Of a stretch of DNA of 64,000 nucleotides, positions 8,568 to 18,049 are shown in pieces. The stretch's first letter is position 1. The number at the start of each line of letters is the position of its first letter. Position numbers and translations under genes: made by a program. Below the pieces are notes generated by a model, which worked only from the letters and a program-made list of their open reading frames with translations, had not been told where the DNA came from and searched no databases. Source of the DNA: CAYFPX01 sp964501915 (GTDB lineage: Bacteria > Myxococcota_A > UBA796 > CAJQPC01); assembly GCA_964501915.1 (NCBI GenBank), contig CAZCVP010000002.1:36642-100641 (forward strand). Direction: 5' to 3'.

Positions 8568-8572
8568 CGGCG

Positions 8573-9334
8573 ATGACCTTCGCGACCATCGTCACCGGGC
8601 TGCTGGTCTTCGGGCGGGTCGGTGGGCTCCTGCTCGCCCTGCCCGTGTTCTCGGCGCAGGGCGTTCCGCGCCACGTGACGGTCTTCGGCGCCCTCGCCCT
8701 CACGCTGGTGATGGGGCCGGTCGCACCGCTGGCGGAGGACCCGCGGACGCTGACCGTGCTGGTGGTCGGCCTGGGCACCGAGGTCCTGCTCGGCCTGTTG
8801 CTGGGGTCGGTCGTGCGAGCGGTCTTCGGCGCCCTGGCGCTGGCGGCCGAGGTCATGTCCGGCCAGACCGGGCTGGCGATGGCGACGCTGTTCGATCCCA
8901 TGCTGCGCAGCAACCAGGGCACCATGGGCACCTTCGCGAGCTGGATCGCCGCGGCGATGTTCCTGGGCACCGGCCTCCACCTCCAGTGCATCGAGGTCGT
9001 CGCGGGCTCCTTCCAGGTCGTGCCTCCCGGCGGCACGACCGCACTGCTCAGCAGCGGCGTCGTGCTGCTGGAGGCGATCGCCGCGACCGTGGTGCTGGGG
9101 GTGCAGCTCTCGGGTCCCGTCGTCGCCCTGGTGTGGATGGTCAACGTCTTCGTGGCGGTACTCAGCCGCCTGGCCCCGAACATGAACGTGTTCTTCAGCG
9201 TCGGCATGGTGCTCACCAACGTCGCGGGCATCCTGCTCTTCGGCCTGGCCCTGCCGTACCTGCTCCTGGTCCACCACGGGGCACTCAGCCAGTCCGCAGA
9301 CTGGATGTTGCGGCTGCTGGCGCAGGTGCACTGA
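8573..9334 (+). CDS. fliR: Flagellar type III export-gate protein FliR
   Basis: A 253-residue membrane protein, the single-copy gate subunit. Several hydrophobic helices are visible, with the conserved early VFGRVGGLLLALPVFSAQGVP, the central LGLLLGSVVRAVFGALALAAEVMSGQTGL and the late LNPxM-type sequence here read as LAPNMNVFFSVGM. All are family hallmarks. The stop codon shares its A with the flhB start. Confidence 0.95.
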   Translation: MTFATIVTGLLVFGRVGGLLLALPVFSAQGVPRHVTVFGALALTLVMGPVAPLAEDPRTLTVLVVGLGTEVLLGLLLGSVVRAVFGALALAAEVMSGQTGLAMATLFDPMLRSNQGTMGTFASWIAAAMFLGTGLHLQCIEVVAGSFQVVPPGGTTALLSSGVVLLEAIAATVVLGVQLSGPVVALVWMVNVFVAVLSRLAPNMNVFFSVGMVLTNVAGILLFGLALPYLLLVHHGALSQSADWMLRLLAQVH

Positions 9335-10422
9335 TGTCCGACTCCGCCCAGGAGAAGACCCACCAACCCACCGAGCGCAAGCTCAAGAAGGCGGCGGAAG
9401 AGGGGCAGATTCCCAAGTCGCGGGAGCTCTCCAGCGCCGCGCTGCTGCTCGCCGGCGGCATGGCCCTGGCCTACGGCAGCAAGCCAATGGTCGAGGCCAT
9501 CGAGCAGATCACGCTGCGGGCCTTCATCGTGGACTCCTCGGCGGCCAGCTTCGGCGAGGGCGAGGCCCTCACCTGGGCGAACCTGACCCTGGCCACCCTC
9601 ACCAAGGCCCTCTGGCTGCCCCTGGGGGCCCTGTTCCTGGCGGCGGTCCTGGCCGGGCTGGCCCAGTCGCGAGGCCAGATCGCCACGAAGGCGCTGGATC
9701 CGAAGCCCGAGCGGATCGACCCCCTGAAGGGGTTCCAGCAGAAGTTCCTGAGCTGGACACCGCTGGTGGAGATGGGCAAGGGCATCGGCAAGCTGCTCGC
9801 CCTGGGCTGGGTCACCTGGATCGCCATCCGCGGCATGCTCGACGAGCTCCCGACCCTGGCCACCCTGCCGGCTTCCGAGATGCTCCAGCGCCTGGTGGAC
9901 CTGGGCTGGACGATCCTGATCGCCGCCATGCCGCTGGTGCTGGCGATCGCCGCGGCGGACTACGCCTACCAGTGGTGGAAGACCCACGAAGACCTGAAGA
10001 TGAGCACCCAGGAGCTGAAGGACGAGCGCAAGGAGACCGACGGGAACCCCCAGGTCAAGCAGGCGCGGCGCCAGCGGGCCCGTCAGATCGCCATGGGCAT
10101 GGGGCTCAAGCGGGTCCAGGAGGCCGACGTGGTGGTCACCAACCCGACGCACTACGCGGTGGCCCTGCGCTACCGGCGCGACGAAGCCCCGGCGCCGGTC
10201 ATCCTGGCGATGGGCGTGGACCACCTGGCGCTGAAGATCCGCGCCGAGGCGGCACGGCACGACATCCCCCAGGTCGAGAACCGGACCCTGGCGCGCGGCC
10301 TCTACGGCAAGGGTCGCGTGGGCAAGCTGGTGCCCGAGGAGCTCTACGCCGCCGTGGCCCAGGTCATCGCCCTGGTCTACCGCCGCCGGGAAGCCCGGAG
10401 GCAGGCGCGAGAGCTCCGCTAG
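9334..10422 (+). CDS. flhB: Flagellar export substrate-specificity protein FlhB
   Basis: A 362-residue export-apparatus protein that switches secretion from rod/hook to filament substrates by self-cleavage. The N-terminus EKTHQPTERKLKKAAEEGQ and the four hydrophobic helices are typical. The cytoplasmic domain carries the autocleavage motif NPTH within VVVTNPTHYAVALRY, and a C-terminal ALKIRAEAARHDIP followed by ENRTLARGLY. It is the last gene of the operon; flhA and the ATPase genes are not in this window. Confidence 0.96.
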   Translation: MSDSAQEKTHQPTERKLKKAAEEGQIPKSRELSSAALLLAGGMALAYGSKPMVEAIEQITLRAFIVDSSAASFGEGEALTWANLTLATLTKALWLPLGALFLAAVLAGLAQSRGQIATKALDPKPERIDPLKGFQQKFLSWTPLVEMGKGIGKLLALGWVTWIAIRGMLDELPTLATLPASEMLQRLVDLGWTILIAAMPLVLAIAAADYAYQWWKTHEDLKMSTQELKDERKETDGNPQVKQARRQRARQIAMGMGLKRVQEADVVVTNPTHYAVALRYRRDEAPAPVILAMGVDHLALKIRAEAARHDIPQVENRTLARGLYGKGRVGKLVPEELYAAVAQVIALVYRRREARRQARELR

Positions 10423-10482
10423 CCTTGCCGGATCGGGTCGGCCGAATAGAGCCAGTGCTCTCCTCGAGTCCGGAGCCGTCCG

Positions 10483-11448
<966 letters not shown>

Positions 11449-11466
11449 CGAAGCTCCGCCTCGAAC

Positions 11467-11842
11467 CCCGATCTGCGCGCGCCTGGGGTGCCACAGGTGC
11501 GGTTGGCGCGGTGCCAACCCGNNNNNNNNNNNNNNNNNNNNNNNNNNNNNNNNNNNNNNNNNNNNNNNNNNNNNNNNNNNNNNNNNNNNNNNNNNNNNNN
11601 NNNNNNNNNNNNNNNNNNNNNCCCGATCTGCGCGCGCCTGGGGTGCCACAGGTGCGGTTGGCGCGGTGCCAACCCGATCTGCGCGCGCCTGGGGTGCCAC
11701 AGGTGCGGTTGGCGCGGTGCCAACCCGATCTGCGCGCGCCTGGGGTGCCACAGGTGCGGTTGGCGCGGCGCCAACCCGATCTGCGCGCGCCTGGGGTGCC
11801 ACAGGTGCGGTTGGCGCGGTGCCAACCCGATCTGCGCGCGCA
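11467..11842. repeat. 51-bp tandem repeat interrupted by a 100-N assembly gap
   Basis: One full unit (11467-11517) precedes a run of exactly 100 N (11522-11621), and four full units follow (11622-11672, 11673-11723, 11724-11774, 11775-11825) plus a 17-base partial. Units are identical except for one T-to-C change in the third post-gap copy. Each begins CCCGATCTGCGCGCGC and ends in a small hairpin, GGTTGGC-GCGGT-GCCAACC, when joined to the next copy. The round gap length means the true copy number is unknown. The unit length is divisible by three and free of stops in several frames, so apparent open frames through it are not evidence of coding. Confidence 0.92.
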
Positions 11843-11902
11843 GCGAGCAACGCTCCTCCTCGAGTCGTCGGGTTCACCCTCCGGGCCGGACCCCGACCCC
11901 GG

Positions 11903-11929
11903 AGAACTCGACCCGGCAAGTCGAGTTCT
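11903..11929. terminator. 10-bp-stem hairpin after the repeat array
   Basis: A perfect 10-bp inverted repeat, AGAACTCGAC / GTCGAGTTCT, with a 7-base loop lies in the non-coding stretch between the repeat array and the large palindrome. It could end transcription from the outer-membrane protein gene, but it has no T tract. From 11930 to 12200 I see no convincing gene. Confidence 0.45.
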
Positions 11930-12204
11930 GGGGGATGGAGGCGACCAGCGGGTCACTCCAACCCGCCGCCACGCACAGGCCCGCCCGCTGACCCGGTCGC
12001 CGTCGTCCCAGGTCCTGGACGAGGGTCCAGCTCGCGCTGGGGGCCCGCTCCGCCGAGGTGGTCGCCAGGATCCAGGTCCTCGCGGTACCCTCGGGCCCCT
12101 CGGCCGGCAGCCGCTGGCAGCGCCGCGAGCCCACGCCCTTCACCGGACTCCAGCCTTCCACCGAAGGGACGGAGCCGGACGGACATCGCCCCCTTGACGC
12201 AGTC

Positions 12205-12415
12205 GATGACCCGGTGGCCCGGACCCCTCACAGTGCTGACCGCCCAGGTGGATCGAGTGGATGGCGCCGGACCCAGCCTCCCCGATGGATTCGCCGACCC
12301 GCCGGCGTGGCCTGGCCACGTCAAGGGGAGGTGGGTCCGCCAGGGAGGCTGGGGACAAGCCAGGCGCCATCCACCTGGGCGGTCAGCACTGTCAGCGGGC
12401 GGGTCGGACCACCGT
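12205..12415. repeat. Large concentric palindromic element (~200 bp)
   Basis: Nested inverted repeats share one centre near 12312: a 24-bp perfect pair (12230-12253 with 12369-12392), an 11-bp pair (12258-12268 with 12363-12373), another 11-bp pair (12272-12282 with 12343-12353), and a central 7-1-7 palindrome (12306-12320, CGTGGCC-T-GGCCACG). Weaker matching continues outward to about 12210 and 12413. Folded as RNA or single-stranded DNA this would form one long hairpin with small internal loops. It carries no open reading frame of its own and its right arm ends at the stop codon of the small minus-strand gene. It looks like a MITE-like or REP-like intergenic element, or a structured RNA. 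Confidence 0.8.
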
Positions 12416-12595
12416 GACGTGGTCGTCCCTCCGGGCGCAGCGGGGACAGGGCTCCCGATCCGGCGGCGGGCGGTTCGCCGCCCCCCAGTTGGGGTGCTTG
12501 TCCACTTCGATCGGCACAGCGTCACAGAGGAAGTGCCAGTGGAACCGGCCTCTGCCGTCGCGGCGCCAATAGAACTGAGCGGGATAGTCGGGCAT
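12392..12595 (-). CDS. Small hypothetical protein (67 aa)
   Basis: The ATG at 12595 is preceded by GGAGG at five-base spacing, which is the main reason to accept the gene. The product starts MPDYPAQFYWRRDGRGRFHW and continues with a His/Phe-rich segment, then a Pro-rich stretch and a CPRC pair that might bind a metal. No family is recognised. Its stop lies at the outer end of the large palindrome, which could serve as its terminator. Confidence 0.5.
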   Translation of the reverse strand: MPDYPAQFYWRRDGRGRFHWHFLCDAVPIEVDKHPNWGAANRPPPDREPCPRCARRDDHVTVVRPAR

Positions 12596-12705
12596 CCTGC
12601 CCTCCAGCCCTCCCGTGGGAGGTCTGGTACAGAAGGTACACTGCCCGAAAGCGCCTGAAAATCCGGCAATTTCCCTGTCGGGACAACCCCGTCGGGCTCA
12701 CCCCG

Positions 12706-13152
12706 TCACAGGGTCCGCACCAGCGCGACCTGCCGGCAGCGGGGCAGTCGCGGGCAGCGCAGACACTGGCGGTCACGCTTCTCGGGAAGGTCCGAGATCT
12801 CCGTGCACTCGAACCCGAGCGCCAGGTAGGGGTCCGGGTCGGCGGCCAGCACGAAGACCCGCTCGACGCCGATCTCCCGGGCCTCGTCCAGGACCCGCCC
12901 CACGAGGGTGGCCATCAGCTCCGGCTGCCGGCAGACCACGGCCCCCAGCTCGGCCAGGTGCACCTCGACGACCGACAGCGAGGCCAGCCCGACGAGGAGA
13001 CCGTCGCGTTCGGCGACCGTGTAGTCCCGAAGACGCTCCACGATCGCCCGTGGCGTGCGAGGCAACAGCGCCTCCGTGCGCATGTGGGGCTGCATGAGCG
13101 CGTGCATGGAGGGTACGTCCGAGACCTGCGGCTTCCTCAGCGCGAGCATCAT
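12706..13152 (-). CDS. N-acetyltransferase, N-acetylglutamate synthase-like (GNAT)
   Basis: A 148-residue single-domain GNAT enzyme. The opening LRKPQVSDVPSMHALM, LLPRTPRAIVERLRDYTVAERDG and the C-terminal ending LRCPRLPRCRQ, with its two-Cys cluster, match the short stand-alone N-acetylglutamate synthases that acetylate glutamate with acetyl-CoA as the first step of arginine synthesis. The acetyl-CoA loop is less canonical (MATLVGRVLDEAREIGVERVFVL). The ATG at 13152 has GAGGA five bases upstream; the longer reading from 13191 has none. Candidate ArgR sites just upstream support a role in arginine synthesis. A generic GNAT is the alternative. Confidence 0.72.
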   Translation of the reverse strand: MMLALRKPQVSDVPSMHALMQPHMRTEALLPRTPRAIVERLRDYTVAERDGLLVGLASLSVVEVHLAELGAVVCRQPELMATLVGRVLDEAREIGVERVFVLAADPDPYLALGFECTEISDLPEKRDRQCLRCPRLPRCRQVALVRTL

Positions 13153-13166
13153 GGCGTCCTCGTGGG

Positions 13167-13200
13167 ATGATACATATGCAGTAGCCTGCATGATTATTCA
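13167..13200 (-). promoter_or_regulatory. Candidate tandem ARG boxes (ArgR operator)
   Basis: Read on the minus strand, 13200-13187 is TGAATAATCATGCA, one mismatch in the right half from the ARG-box core TGAAT-N4-ATTCA. A second, weaker site, TGCATATGTATCAT (13180-13167), has its centre 20 bp away, the usual spacing of paired ARG boxes. The stretch is AT-rich for this genome and lies 15-48 bases upstream of the acetyltransferase start. Confidence 0.5.
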
Positions 13201-13298
13201 GCATCGGGTCGGTTCACGCCAGGGTTAATGCACCGCGGCCGAGACCGCACGGGGGTCGTTGCAGGGGTGTCACACAACGGAGGGTCGGCCGGGAGCGA

Positions 13299-14687
13299 TC
13301 AGTCGTCGCGGCCGAGGAGCCGCCCGATGCGCCGGCCGCCGCGCATCAGCACGCGGTGGGCCGTGCCCCCCACCTGCCAGGTCGGAGAGGCGTAGACCCC
13401 ACTCAGCTCGGCACGCAGACGGTTCACCTCCTCCGCCAGCGCCGCCTCCCCGGTCTCCCCCGGGCGCACGCGGAAGGGTGCCTCCAGCCACTCGAGCAGG
13501 GGGCGGAGGACCTGCTCGTCGGAGTAGCGCCCCAGCAGGAAGCCCTGGGCACGCCGGACCTGCTGCCCGTCCTGCCCCTTCTCCGAGAGGTGGACCAGCC
13601 CCGACACCAGGTGGTGCGGATCGGAAGGGCGCACCGGGTAGACCATGCGCAGGCCGGTCAGCTCCCGGGTGAGCTCGCCGCGGGGCGTGGCGAGGACCGC
13701 CAGGCCCTGGTGCAGGAAGAACAGCACCCGGGTGCGGGTGCCCAGCTCGGGCTCGTGTCCCGGGCGGTCCAGGCAGATGCCGGCGTGGGCGGCCCCCAGC
13801 AGCTCCGGCACGGCGCGGTGGGGTACCCAGCCATGAAAGGTGAAGCGGCTGGCGTGAGGGCTGGCCTGGGCGAGGATCCGGAAGCCCTCGTAGGTGTCCG
13901 TGTGGTGGCCGGGGATGCCGCCGCCGGTCGAGATGACCCGGAGGCCGGGCACCTCGTTCATCGCCAGCAGCAGCCCCTGGAGGAGCGTGTCGGCGTCCAG
14001 CCAGGTGTTGTACCCACCGGAGAGGGCCACCACGAGCTCACTTCCGGGGGCCCGACGCCGGGGCGGCGCCACGGGCATGGCGCCGAAGCGCATCGCCGCG
14101 GGCACCACGTGGACCCAGGGGCGCCCCGTCGGGGCGGCGGGGAGCCGGCCCAGCACGCCGAGCTGCCCGATCAGGGCGTGGCGCTGGGCATGGGAGATGG
14201 TCGAGAAGGCATCGGCACGGGCGTAGGCCGCGGCATAGGCCGCCCGCATCTCGGCGGTGGGATCGAAGTCCCCCTCACCCGCGATGTGGGCGGTCTTGGC
14301 CTGGGCCTCGGCGTAGGGGTCACCGGGCACGTCGACCCACAGCGGTTCCTCGTCGACGACGAGGGCCGCGACGCGGGCCGGGTTGTACGGCCCCGCCGAC
14401 ACCACGACGTGGGGCCGCACCTCCTCCCGCCAGGCCCCCGCGACCTCCAGCCAGGTCCCGGACTCCTCGACGACCCGAAGCCGCTGGAAGGGCGCGGGGT
14501 AGCCCTCGACGACGACCTCCCCCGGGCCGAGCACGTCTTCGTGCTCACCGAGCTGCAGCAGGTGGACCTCGTGCCCCGCCTCGAGCAGCACACGAAGGAA
14601 GCCCTCCGTGCGCAGCTCGGGGAACCCGAGACGCTCGGGGTTCTCGTGGGGCAAGGGACCACTGCCTATCAGGAGAATCCGGGCCAT
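13299..14687 (-). CDS. Glycosyltransferase (GT4/GT-B-like)
   Basis: A 462-residue protein with the two-lobed layout of GT-B glycosyltransferases. The N-terminal half begins MARILLIGSGPLPHENPERL with a Gly-rich loop, and the C-terminal half has VVALSGGYNTWLDADTLL, then FHGWVPHRAVPELLGAAHAGICLDRP, the position of the nucleotide-sugar binding loop. The typical EX7E motif is not obvious. An Arg-rich C-terminus may contact membrane. It follows the Wzt-like ATPase gene by 51 bases on the same strand, which suggests work on an exported polysaccharide. Donor and acceptor are unknown. Confidence 0.75.
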   Translation of the reverse strand: MARILLIGSGPLPHENPERLGFPELRTEGFLRVLLEAGHEVHLLQLGEHEDVLGPGEVVVEGYPAPFQRLRVVEESGTWLEVAGAWREEVRPHVVVSAGPYNPARVAALVVDEEPLWVDVPGDPYAEAQAKTAHIAGEGDFDPTAEMRAAYAAAYARADAFSTISHAQRHALIGQLGVLGRLPAAPTGRPWVHVVPAAMRFGAMPVAPPRRRAPGSELVVALSGGYNTWLDADTLLQGLLLAMNEVPGLRVISTGGGIPGHHTDTYEGFRILAQASPHASRFTFHGWVPHRAVPELLGAAHAGICLDRPGHEPELGTRTRVLFFLHQGLAVLATPRGELTRELTGLRMVYPVRPSDPHHLVSGLVHLSEKGQDGQQVRRAQGFLLGRYSDEQVLRPLLEWLEAPFRVRPGETGEAALAEEVNRLRAELSGVYASPTWQVGGTAHRVLMRGGRRIGRLLGRDD

Positions 14688-14738
14688 CCCTGACCGGATA
14701 CCATGCCCGCGCCGCGAGCGCTCGACGGGTCGAAGCGC

Positions 14739-16238
14739 TCAGTCGACGCGACCGTCGCTCCCGGCCGTCTCCACGCCGCGGCTACCTTCGACCACTTCGG
14801 CCTCTTCCGCCTCGACGTGGGTCAACAGACCCCAAGCGTGGGTGAGCTGGACCAGGCCGTGGTCCTCGACCTCCTGGGCCACCTCGAAGTCGTAGAGCTG
14901 GTTGTGCCAGACATGCGGCTTGATGTGGTGCCGATCGAACACGGCCACGGAGATGCGGTAGCGACCGGAGAGCAGCGGAAGCTCGGGGTAGTGGAGGAAG
15001 TAGGTGTAGATCCCGTGGAAGGTCCCGCCGAGCACGCCGTCGAAGCGGGTGTTGGGCCCGAAGACATAGACCCCGTCGTTGCGGTGGATGGCGACGCCCA
15101 TGATCGGGTCCGGCACCGGCTCGGTGGTGCGGAACGTCACGGCCACGATCAGCGGCTCGGAGGTGCGGAAGCGGCTCCGAGGATGTCCGAGGCCGTCCAG
15201 GAGCTGCACGTTGAGCACCCTCACCTCCCCCGACCCGATCACGACCGGCGTGTCGCCGTCGTAGTGGTCGTACTGCTCGGTCTCCCGGCCGAGCGCCCAG
15301 ATTTCCTCGGCCTCGGGCAGGATGCAGGCGCTCATCACGGCCCTGCGCAGCACCGGATCGTCGACGGTGGCCCGGTAGCCCGGGTGCGGCACCGCCCTGG
15401 GGGCCGTGGGCTGGGGCGCCAGCCGCGGTCCCGGGCTCGAGGTCTCCCGGCGGCCCGCCCGCTCCCGCTGAATGTCCAGGTAGCGCTCCACGACCTCGCG
15501 GGAGGGCCCGAAGGCCCGCACCTCGCCGCGGTCGAGCCACAGCGCCTCCTGGCAGACGGAGCGGATGGCGTGCAGGTCGTGGCTCACCAGGATGATGGTC
15601 CGGCCCGCCTCCATGAAGTCCTCGATCTTGCTCACGCACTTGCGCTGGAAGTAGGCGTCGCCGACGGCGAGCACCTCGTCGACCAGGAAGACGTCGCTGT
15701 CCATGTGGGCAGCGATCGCGAAGCCGAGCCGCAGCGACATGCCCGCGCTGTAGGTGCGCACGGGGTAGTCGATGAACTCGCCGAGCTCGGCGAAGGCGAT
15801 GATCTCGGGGATGCGCTGCTCGACCTCCTCCCGCCCCATGCCGAGCAGCGAGCAGTTGAGGTAGATGTTCTCGCGACCCGAGAAGTTGGCGTGGAAGCCC
15901 AGCCCGAGGTCCAGCAGCGTCGAGAGCTCGGCCCGCACCGAGAGCCGGCCCTCCGTGGGCTCCGAGATGCCGGAGATCAGCTTGAGCAGGGTGGACTTGC
16001 CGGCCCCGTTGGCGCCGATGATGCCGAAGCTGCGGCCACGGCGCACCTCGAAGCTGACGTCCCGCAGGGCCCAGTGGTCCTCGTGGTGCTTGCGACGTCC
16101 GAAGAACTCGAAGAAGCGGCTCCGATCGTTGAGGTAGATCTGGAATCGCTTGCCGACGCCGACGGCCTCGACCACCACGTCGCGCCGATCCGCGGCGCTC
16201 GGGGCCTCGATGTCGCCGCTGCCCGGGGTGGACTCCAT
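14739..16238 (-). CDS. ABC transporter ATP-binding protein, polysaccharide export type with C-terminal Wzt domain
   Basis: About 499 residues. The nucleotide-binding domain (roughly 20-250) has Walker A GANGAGKST, the signature helix YSAGMSLRLGFAIA, Walker B VFLVDEVLAVGD and the H-loop VSHD. This is the TagH/RfbE/Wzt subfamily that drives O-antigen or teichoic-acid-like polymer export with a two-component permease. The C-terminal ~190 residues (from about 310) look like the beta-sandwich Wzt domain that recognises the glycan end. No Wzm-type permease gene is in the window. The start codon at 16238 precedes MESTPGSGD; upstream sequence is non-coding. Confidence 0.88.
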   Translation of the reverse strand: MESTPGSGDIEAPSAADRRDVVVEAVGVGKRFQIYLNDRSRFFEFFGRRKHHEDHWALRDVSFEVRRGRSFGIIGANGAGKSTLLKLISGISEPTEGRLSVRAELSTLLDLGLGFHANFSGRENIYLNCSLLGMGREEVEQRIPEIIAFAELGEFIDYPVRTYSAGMSLRLGFAIAAHMDSDVFLVDEVLAVGDAYFQRKCVSKIEDFMEAGRTIILVSHDLHAIRSVCQEALWLDRGEVRAFGPSREVVERYLDIQRERAGRRETSSPGPRLAPQPTAPRAVPHPGYRATVDDPVLRRAVMSACILPEAEEIWALGRETEQYDHYDGDTPVVIGSGEVRVLNVQLLDGLGHPRSRFRTSEPLIVAVTFRTTEPVPDPIMGVAIHRNDGVYVFGPNTRFDGVLGGTFHGIYTYFLHYPELPLLSGRYRISVAVFDRHHIKPHVWHNQLYDFEVAQEVEDHGLVQLTHAWGLLTHVEAEEAEVVEGSRGVETAGSDGRVD

Positions 16239-16356
16239 GGCCGCGCAGTCTACACCGGCGCCGGCTGGACCCCGGTGGGACCGGGGAGACCGGTGATAGG
16301 ATCCCCTCGGCACGTGGCTGGAGGTCGACCTGGACGAGTGCGTCCACAGCAAGCCG

Positions 16357-16941
16357 GTGACGGTTGGCCTGATGCTGGGAGCCGCCATCGCCCTCGCGGC
16401 CACCAGCGCCTGCGCGAGTCGCGAGGTCCCTGTCCTCGGGGACGCCGAGGTCTGCTCCCCGTCGACCCTCGTGGACCTGGTGAAGGTCGTCGACGGCGAC
16501 ACGGTCGACGTCCGGCGGGACGACACCGGCTACGTCGAGCGCATCCGCCTGCTGGGCCTCCAGGCGGGCGAGATCTTCAAGGACGACGGCGAGCAGAGCT
16601 GCAGCTCCCAGGACGACGGGGAGTGCTGCTACGGAGACATCGCCAGCCTGTGGCTGGAGGACGTGCTCTCGGCGGTCGACGAGATCACCCTCGGCTTCGA
16701 CCTCGACTGCACCGGGCTGTACGGACGCACGCTCGGCTACCTCTGGGTTCCCGACGAGTCCGACCCGACCGGTGAGGAGCACTGGTTCGTCAACCGTGAG
16801 GCCCTGAGACTCGGCGTGGCGCGGTACTACGACACCGAGGTGGGCGACGCCCAGGACATCCGCTTCCGCGACGACTTCGTGGCCGTCGAAGCGGAGGCGA
16901 GCGCTGCCGGCCGAGGCCTGTGGCAGGTGTGCGAAGGATGA
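16357..16941 (+). CDS. Thermonuclease-like (SNase-fold) lipoprotein
   Basis: A 194-residue exported protein. The lipoprotein-type signal ends LAATSAC (lipobox). The body shows the staphylococcal nuclease fold: VVDGDTVDVRRDD, then ERIRLLGLQAGEI (the RLLG arginine and the following Glu are the active-site positions) and GLYGRTLGYLWV, with the third catalytic Arg in YGRT. It probably hydrolyses extracellular nucleic acid. An acidic Cys-rich insert (residues ~75-95) is unusual and may form disulfides. The start is GTG at 16357, or ATG at 16372, which makes a tighter signal peptide. It is divergent from the ABC gene, with 118 bases between. Confidence 0.78.
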   Translation: MTVGLMLGAAIALAATSACASREVPVLGDAEVCSPSTLVDLVKVVDGDTVDVRRDDTGYVERIRLLGLQAGEIFKDDGEQSCSSQDDGECCYGDIASLWLEDVLSAVDEITLGFDLDCTGLYGRTLGYLWVPDESDPTGEEHWFVNREALRLGVARYYDTEVGDAQDIRFRDDFVAVEAEASAAGRGLWQVCEG

Positions 16942-16990
16942 CGCTGAAATGGCCGGATCCAAGACCCAGCAGCCGTGCGAGGAGATGCCG

Positions 16991-18049
16991 ATGAGGAAGT
17001 CCCTGGCCGAGACACTGGCCGCCGTCGAGCAGTGGCGGGAGGAGCAGCTCGTCGCACACGGCGGGGCGCTCGCCAACCTCGACGAGGAGCTCGCCACCCT
17101 GCGCGCCCGGCTCGCCGAGCTGGAGCACGAGATCCGCGAGGTGACCGAGCGTCGACGCTCCCTCGATGACGCCCCCAGGACCCTCGCCCACAAGAGCCGG
17201 GCCGAGCGTCACCGGGCGGTGATCGAGTTCCTGGCATCGGACCAGGAGCTGCTCCAGATCCGGGCAGCCGATCTCGCCCAGGCCCGAGCCCAGCAGCGGC
17301 AGAAGCTGGAGCACTCGCTGAACTCGGACCCCGAGCTCGCGGAGATGGTCCAGGAGTACGAGCGCTTCTGCGAGGTGGAGGCGCAGCTCGAGGCCCTGCC
17401 CGACAGCTACCGCAAGGCCATCCTCCAGCACCACGACGTCGTGCGGCGGCGCCTGGAGCCGCTGATGCGGGCCGCCGAGGGCGCCGACGCAACGCTGAGC
17501 GACAGCACACAGTCCGTCACGATCGTGGTCTCGGCCGACCCCGCCGATGGGGAACCCTCGGCGCTGGTGATGCTCGTGCCGGTGGACATCGAGCTCCACA
17601 CCCGCTGGCGGGAGCGGTCCGAGGACCTCTGCAGCGAGCTGACCTATCGGCTCTACGCCGCAGCCTGCTCCATCGCCCGCACGGTCGGCGTGCCCGACGC
17701 CCCCATCTCCTGCCGGCCCTTCGAAGGGCACCTCGCGATCCAGGTCTGGTTCGGGAGCGGCAGCGTGACCGGTTCGGTCGAGGAGGTCGTCGAGGCGGAG
17801 ATCGCGAAGATCCGGGAGGAGGCGCGGGAGCTGCAGAGCTCCAACCTCGAGCTCGCGCTGGCCTGGGTCGACCCGGAGCTGCTGGCCGCGCCCGACGAGG
17901 AGACCACGCCCGAGGCCACTGCCCAGGTCGCCGGCCGCGTCAAGGTCGTGGTCGGACAGAGGGTCGAGTGGACGGACCAGCCCGCTGCCGAAGACGAGGA
18001 AGACCCGGATGGCACGATCCCCTTGACGGACGAAGGAGGTGACTCGTGA
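16991..18049 (+). CDS. Coiled-coil protein of unknown function, first gene of a three-gene operon
   Basis: About 352 residues. The ATG at 16991 is preferred because GAGGAG lies seven bases upstream; an ATG at 16949 lacks this. Residues ~1-160 are charged heptad-like helices (LDEELATLRARLAELEHEIREV). Residues ~165-280 form a mixed alpha/beta domain with hydrophobic strands (SVTIVVSADP, SALVMLVPVDIEL, HLAIQVWFGSG). The end is acidic. No signal or membrane segment is visible. It overlaps the next gene by a GTGA, so the two products are likely made together. No family is recognised. Confidence 0.65.
   Translation: MRKSLAETLAAVEQWREEQLVAHGGALANLDEELATLRARLAELEHEIREVTERRRSLDDAPRTLAHKSRAERHRAVIEFLASDQELLQIRAADLAQARAQQRQKLEHSLNSDPELAEMVQEYERFCEVEAQLEALPDSYRKAILQHHDVVRRRLEPLMRAAEGADATLSDSTQSVTIVVSADPADGEPSALVMLVPVDIELHTRWRERSEDLCSELTYRLYAAACSIARTVGVPDAPISCRPFEGHLAIQVWFGSGSVTGSVEEVVEAEIAKIREEARELQSSNLELALAWVDPELLAAPDEETTPEATAQVAGRVKVVVGQRVEWTDQPAAEDEEDPDGTIPLTDEGGDS

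Noticed and set aside
11467..11842. Possible CRISPR array
   Set aside because: Units are directly adjacent with no unique spacers, and no cas genes are present.
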